Part shown: positions 27,007 to 29,619 of the stretch, in pieces
How positions within the stretch are numbered: the first letter of the stretch is position 1
How the letters are laid out: the number at the start of each line of letters is the position of its first letter
Source of the DNA: a virus
Virus record (IMG/VR): IMGVR_UViG_3300037541_000139
Location: 1 to 29,619 of that record
Direction: 5' to 3' (one strand)
Length of the DNA stretch: 29,619 nt
The notes under the pieces: model-generated
Seen by the model: the letters and a program-made list of their open reading frames with translations, nothing else
Told to the model about the DNA's origin: nothing
Databases searched by the model: none
Program-made: the position numbers and the translations under genes

Positions 27007-27443
27007 TCAAGATGAACGAACGGCTGTACGCCAGGATGATAAAGATGTTATTTGATGGGTGTACAGCTCAAAACGTTTGTGCAGAAACAGGTCTGCATAT
27101 CGTGACCGCACAGTCTTATCTCCGTGCCTTACATGATGTGGGTGCGGTGCATATCTCGGGTTGGGTGAAGAATAAAAGAGGTGCCGACGCGACAAAGATC
27201 TACACCCTTGGGGTTGGTGAAGACAAGCCCCGATTTAAGTTAACTCGAACTGAAATAGCAAGGAGATACAAATTCAAACAGAAGCTTAGAAAAAAGATGG
27301 AACGGGAACAATCAATATTGAACCAGGAGATACAACATGAAAAATCATTTACTGATTCAGGCGTACGAACTATTAATAGAACAGCAGGACAAATTACTTC
27401 AACAACAAGAAAAACAAATCCAAGAATGGAAACAAGAGGCTGA
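27003..27443 (+). CDS. HTH DNA-binding protein of phage type
   Basis: The 146-residue product starts at ATG 27003 (ATGA overlap). MLFDGCTAQNVCAETGLHIVTAQSYLRALHDVGAVHISGW is a winged-helix-like DNA-binding segment. It is followed by KNKRGADATKIYTLGVGEDKPRFKLTRTEIARRYKFKQKLRKK. I recall this HTH plus VY-LG-G-D / RR family from many phages and bacteria. The last 35 residues overlap the next gene by 107 bp and look random, suggesting loss of an earlier stop. It is likely a transcription or replication regulator; the target is unknown. Confidence 0.72.
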   Translation: MIKMNERLYARMIKMLFDGCTAQNVCAETGLHIVTAQSYLRALHDVGAVHISGWVKNKRGADATKIYTLGVGEDKPRFKLTRTEIARRYKFKQKLRKKMEREQSILNQEIQHEKSFTDSGVRTINRTAGQITSTTRKTNPRMETRG

Positions 27444-27624
27444 TCGTCAGAGTGCTAAGTACCTGCCCGCCGTACAGATGTTGGAAGACCACATCTTTAA
27501 AACTCAGGGATATAAAACCTTGTATGAGGTGGCTAGGAATATAGATATTAAGTATGCAGAAGATAACGGCAGGGTATTTGGTTTTGCTGAGACGGTAGAG
27601 ATTGATTACGAGGGACGGTCATGA
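27337..27624 (+). CDS. Coiled-coil hypothetical protein (95 aa)
   Basis: ATG 27337 has AGGAG about eight bases upstream. Residues 8-40 are a Gln/Glu/Lys-rich coiled coil (AYELLIEQQDKLLQQQEKQIQ, then EWKQEADRQSAKY). KTLYEVARNIDIKYAEDNGRVFGF follows. No family is recognised. The start lies within the 3' part of the preceding gene, 107 bp overlap, and the stop overlaps the following ATG. Confidence 0.62.
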   Translation: MKNHLLIQAYELLIEQQDKLLQQQEKQIQEWKQEADRQSAKYLPAVQMLEDHIFKTQGYKTLYEVARNIDIKYAEDNGRVFGFAETVEIDYEGRS

Positions 27625-27857
27625 ACAAAAACAAGTTAAACGATGTACTGCTTGCCATACCTGGTGGATCAATGAAGTTTGTCATGTCAAAACGGTTTGG
27701 CATTCTTGCTGTTCATACTGAAGATGTTGGCGGTCTTACTTACGTAGGACGATGGGTCAAGACTTCTGAGTTAGAAGATATTCCAGAAGGCTTATCAATG
27801 GCTGACGCTTCTAAGCTTGCAAAGGAGAAAGCTAATGAAACAAGTAAAGATGAATAA
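27621..27857 (+). CDS. Small hypothetical protein (78 aa)
   Basis: 78 residues: MNKNKLNDVLLAIPGGSMKF continues VMSKRFGILAVHTEDVGGLT, YVGRWVKTSELED and a helical acidic C-terminus (LSMADASKLAKEKANETSKDE). The fold is probably a small alpha/beta unit; no family is recognised. It starts with an ATGA overlap and its final 23 bp overlap the next gene. Confidence 0.65.
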   Translation: MNKNKLNDVLLAIPGGSMKFVMSKRFGILAVHTEDVGGLTYVGRWVKTSELEDIPEGLSMADASKLAKEKANETSKDE

Positions 27858-28155
27858 AGAAAAAAGAAAGCAAATGATCTTTGACTATCTTAAGAAGTTA
27901 AAGAACCCAGTGAATGCTTGGACGATTGGCGAGAAGTTTGAATTTACAGCGAAGCGAGCCGGTCAATTGTTAGATGAAATGGCAGCAGACGATATGGTTG
28001 TTAAGTCAAAAGGATTTAAGGAGCAAACCATTCCTTGGAAAAAGACTATCGTGAATTACTACGAAGTCAAAGAAGAACATAAAACCTACCAAGCACGTAA
28101 ACCTAAAGTGCCAATGAATTGGCATAACCCGTTTGGTATAGGAGCAAGGGTATGA
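27835..28155 (+). CDS. Winged-helix-like small protein
   Basis: ATG 27835 is chosen because AAAGGAG lies seven bases upstream (27821-27827). The 106-residue product contains EKRKQMIFDYLKKLKNPVNAWTIGEKFEFTAKRAGQLLDEMAADDMVVKSKG, the layout of a winged helix (helix, turn with AWTIGEKF, recognition helix, wing). It then has a basic tail (YQARKPKVPMNWHNPFGIGARV). It is likely a DNA-binding regulator. Assignment is by fold pattern only. Confidence 0.65.
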   Translation: MKQVKMNKEKRKQMIFDYLKKLKNPVNAWTIGEKFEFTAKRAGQLLDEMAADDMVVKSKGFKEQTIPWKKTIVNYYEVKEEHKTYQARKPKVPMNWHNPFGIGARV

Positions 28156-28463
28156 ACCGTTACACAAAAGTTCGTGAGTTAGTCAAAGATCCTTCGCTTA
28201 CGATCAAAGATATCGCGCAACAGACTGGCTATGACAAAGGCCATGTAAGTCGATTGAGAAAAGCGTCACAGCAATTTGAATGCCCTCGGTGCGGACATTG
28301 CTGCCAACCTCAGAACGACACACCACTTCGTGATTTCTTTGCAGCCAAGGCTATGAATCAGTTGTTTGAAGTCTGGGAAGACTTTGCAGGCTGGGGATTT
28401 GAAGATATTGCCGAGCGATCATATGCAATGGCCGATGCTATGTTGGAAGCGAGGGAGAAATGA
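28152..28463 (+). CDS. HTH plus Cys-cluster protein (CPRCGHCC)
   Basis: 103 residues with three parts. An N-terminal helix-turn-helix (REL VKDPSLTIKDIAQQTGYDKGHVSRLRKA) is followed by QQFECPRCGHCCQP, the same cysteine core as FECSRCGHCCKS in the next gene. The last part is DFFAAKAMNQLFEVWEDFAG, then DIAERSYAMADAMLEAREK. This last segment is a phage module I recall as FAAKAM...AY-x-ADAML-x-ARE. It may bind DNA and zinc. The start is coupled (ATGA) to the previous gene. Confidence 0.72.
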   Translation: MNRYTKVRELVKDPSLTIKDIAQQTGYDKGHVSRLRKASQQFECPRCGHCCQPQNDTPLRDFFAAKAMNQLFEVWEDFAGWGFEDIAERSYAMADAMLEAREK

Positions 28464-28981
28464 GTGCGATGACAAAGAAAGAATGGATGGAGTACCTCGA
28501 GAAGACATGGGATGCCGCGCAGAAAGAAGCGTGGAGCGAGCCGCAATTTGAATGCTCGAGGTGTGGGCATTGCTGTAAGTCAGATCTGGCAAGGGTTGGG
28601 GAAGTAGGCGTGTGGGGTGCGGTTCAGTGCGAGCCGCAGGAAGCATTGGAAGATGGTTGGTGCGACTGGGTATGCCCCAAACCAAGGGGTTATCTTATGC
28701 AGTGCTGTGATTGTGAATTGATTCACGAAGTTGATTTTCGTGTGGTGAGATATGAATCTGAAGATTCAGAAGTCTATGAAGTTGTTTACGACCCTAACTT
28801 GCAAGCACAAATGCGACTCCGGCGGCGAGATGACCTGTCACCAAAGCGTGAATGGGTTGGGCTGACGGATGATGCTGTGTTTGAGCTGGCAGATACAAAT
28901 CTCTACGATGGCGGCAAGAATTATGGTGTGCTTGCCTTTGCAAAAGCCATTGAGCAAGCCTTGAGGGAAAAGAACGCATGA
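28460..28981 (+). CDS. Cysteine-rich phage protein (CSRCGHCC...CCDCELIHEVDFRV)
   Basis: 173 residues. An N-terminal helix (KEWMEYLEKTWDAAQKEAW) precedes QFECSRCGHCCKS. Later YLMQCCDCELIHEVDFRVVRYESED and QAQMRLRRRDDLSP form a beta module I recall from many phage early proteins. The end reads NYGVLAFAKAIEQALREKNA, also seen in part in the protein at 26420. The cysteines (CSRCGHCC, CDWVC, CCDC) suggest one or more zinc sites. Starts with an ATGA overlap. No activity is known to me. Confidence 0.7.
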   Translation: MSAMTKKEWMEYLEKTWDAAQKEAWSEPQFECSRCGHCCKSDLARVGEVGVWGAVQCEPQEALEDGWCDWVCPKPRGYLMQCCDCELIHEVDFRVVRYESEDSEVYEVVYDPNLQAQMRLRRRDDLSPKREWVGLTDDAVFELADTNLYDGGKNYGVLAFAKAIEQALREKNA

Positions 28982-29340
28982 CGGACGAAGAACTGTTGAG
29001 GTATGCCGCAAAAGCGGTGGGGTACGTTGAACCAACGATGTACAGGCCGAAGACGAATTGTCTTTTGTGGGTCGGGAAGGAGTCCGGCGCATCCATATGG
29101 AGTCCTTTCCGAGATGATAAAGACGCTTTTGATCTGATGGTTGCATTGGATATTGGCGTTCACCACGGTTGGACGTTTGCAGATGAGAAGGTGCCGTATG
29201 CGAATGTATGCGCGCAACATATCCCGTCGATGATTGAGGTCGGGGAGATAAAGGGTGATGACCCGAAGGCTGCCACTCGCAGAGCGATTGTCAGAGCCGC
29301 TGCTGAGATTGGCAAAAACATGGAGAAGAATCATGGATAG
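28978..29340 (+). CDS. Small phage protein, DUF2591-like
   Basis: 120 residues: MTDEELLRYAAKAVGY, then SIWSPFRDDKDAFDLMVALDIGVHHGW and ATRRAIVRAAAEIGKNMEKNHG. The W-P-DD-DAF-L-V-L-I and ATRRAIVRAAAEIG pattern matches the DUF2591-type phage proteins as I recall them, again with no known function. It is co-translated with its neighbours (4-bp and 8-bp overlaps). Confidence 0.72.
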   Translation: MTDEELLRYAAKAVGYVEPTMYRPKTNCLLWVGKESGASIWSPFRDDKDAFDLMVALDIGVHHGWTFADEKVPYANVCAQHIPSMIEVGEIKGDDPKAATRRAIVRAAAEIGKNMEKNHG

Positions 29341-29619
29341 AGAAGCTATTGAAGAAGCGATAGAAGTGCTGGAGGATGCAAGCGCAGAGATGCTGGCGGA
29401 AACAGGCGATGAAAATTACTACAGCGAAGCCATTGCCGTTTTACGCCAAGCACTTGTCGATGCCGACGACACATCACAAGAACGTGTTGATGAAATCGTA
29501 AAAGCCTTAGTGCTGGCTGATGCGCTAGAAGAACTTGACGTGCAATTCAGCCACACGGGTCTATGCGGAGAAGCCGCCGACGAACTGCGCCGATTGCATG
29601 TATGGGAAAAGGCTTACGA
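29333..29619 (+). CDS. Helical acidic hypothetical protein, 3' end beyond window
   Basis: From ATG 29333 the frame stays open to the right edge, 95 codons. The product begins MDREAIEEAIEVLEDASAEM and continues LAETGDENYYSEAIAVLRQA, then a second helical unit ends AADELRRLHVWEKAY. It is composed of amphipathic acidic helices with two similar A-E-VLR or AADELRRL stretches. It overlaps the preceding gene by 8 bp with AAG/AGAAGA upstream. No family is recognised, and the C-terminus is missing. Confidence 0.6.
   Translation, partial: MDREAIEEAIEVLEDASAEMLAETGDENYYSEAIAVLRQALVDADDTSQERVDEIVKALVLADALEELDVQFSHTGLCGEAADELRRLHVWEKAY

Noticed and set aside
1-29619. tRNA or rRNA genes
   Set aside because: I saw no cloverleaf-like or ribosomal sequence by reading; a tRNAscan-SE run would be decisive.

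Overview
The window is a segment of a tailed double-stranded DNA phage genome (Caudoviricetes). It carries a complete head and packaging set: small and large terminase subunits, portal, scaffold, major capsid protein and a probable head-tail adaptor. Genes are packed with 1-20 bp overlaps, and I see no clear cellular genes, integrase, tRNA gene or rRNA gene. The portal, adaptor and structural proteins resemble those of podovirus-like phages known largely from environmental sequence; this is recognition from memory, not a search. The host cannot be named. Two GCGATCGC octamers and preQ0-type genes are only weak hints.

Layout. (1) 1-18374, minus strand, reads right to left: small terminase, a LexA-like winged-helix protein, a PD-(D/E)XK-like nuclease, large terminase, portal, a family 2 glycosyltransferase, a small coiled-coil protein, a GroES-like co-chaperonin, scaffold, an accessory head protein, a second head protein, major capsid protein, a GIY-YIG homing endonuclease with its own promoter, virion proteins, a block of very small basic proteins, connector and adaptor proteins, then tail-type proteins. 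The last gene, with 20-residue tandem repeats, runs off the left edge. (2) 18527-22752, plus strand: small early-type genes, a GP88-family protein, a DpdA-like tRNA-guanine-transglycosylase homologue and a YhhQ/VUT-type preQ0 transporter. (3) 22738-26172, minus strand: TOPRIM primase-like protein, SF2 helicase, ParB-like protein and small genes, forming a replication module. (4) 26272 to the right edge, plus strand: a train of small overlapping genes, many with HTH or cysteine-cluster motifs. Regions 1/2 and 3/4 diverge from short intergenic gaps with recognisable sigma70-type promoters. Regions 2 and 3 converge with a 15 bp gene overlap and a possible bidirectional terminator.

How it fits together. 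The phage appears to replicate with its own helicase and primase and package with its own terminase. It probably modifies its DNA with a 7-deazaguanine base made from imported preQ0, because DpdA and the transporter are adjacent and no preQ0 synthesis gene is visible here. Capsid folding may be assisted by the phage GroES-like protein. The most notable items are the dpdA-transporter pair, the insulated homing endonuclease cassette, two interlocked divergent promoters at 26204-26242, a palindrome upstream of the LexA-like gene, and a duplicated small gene present in both the structural and early regions.
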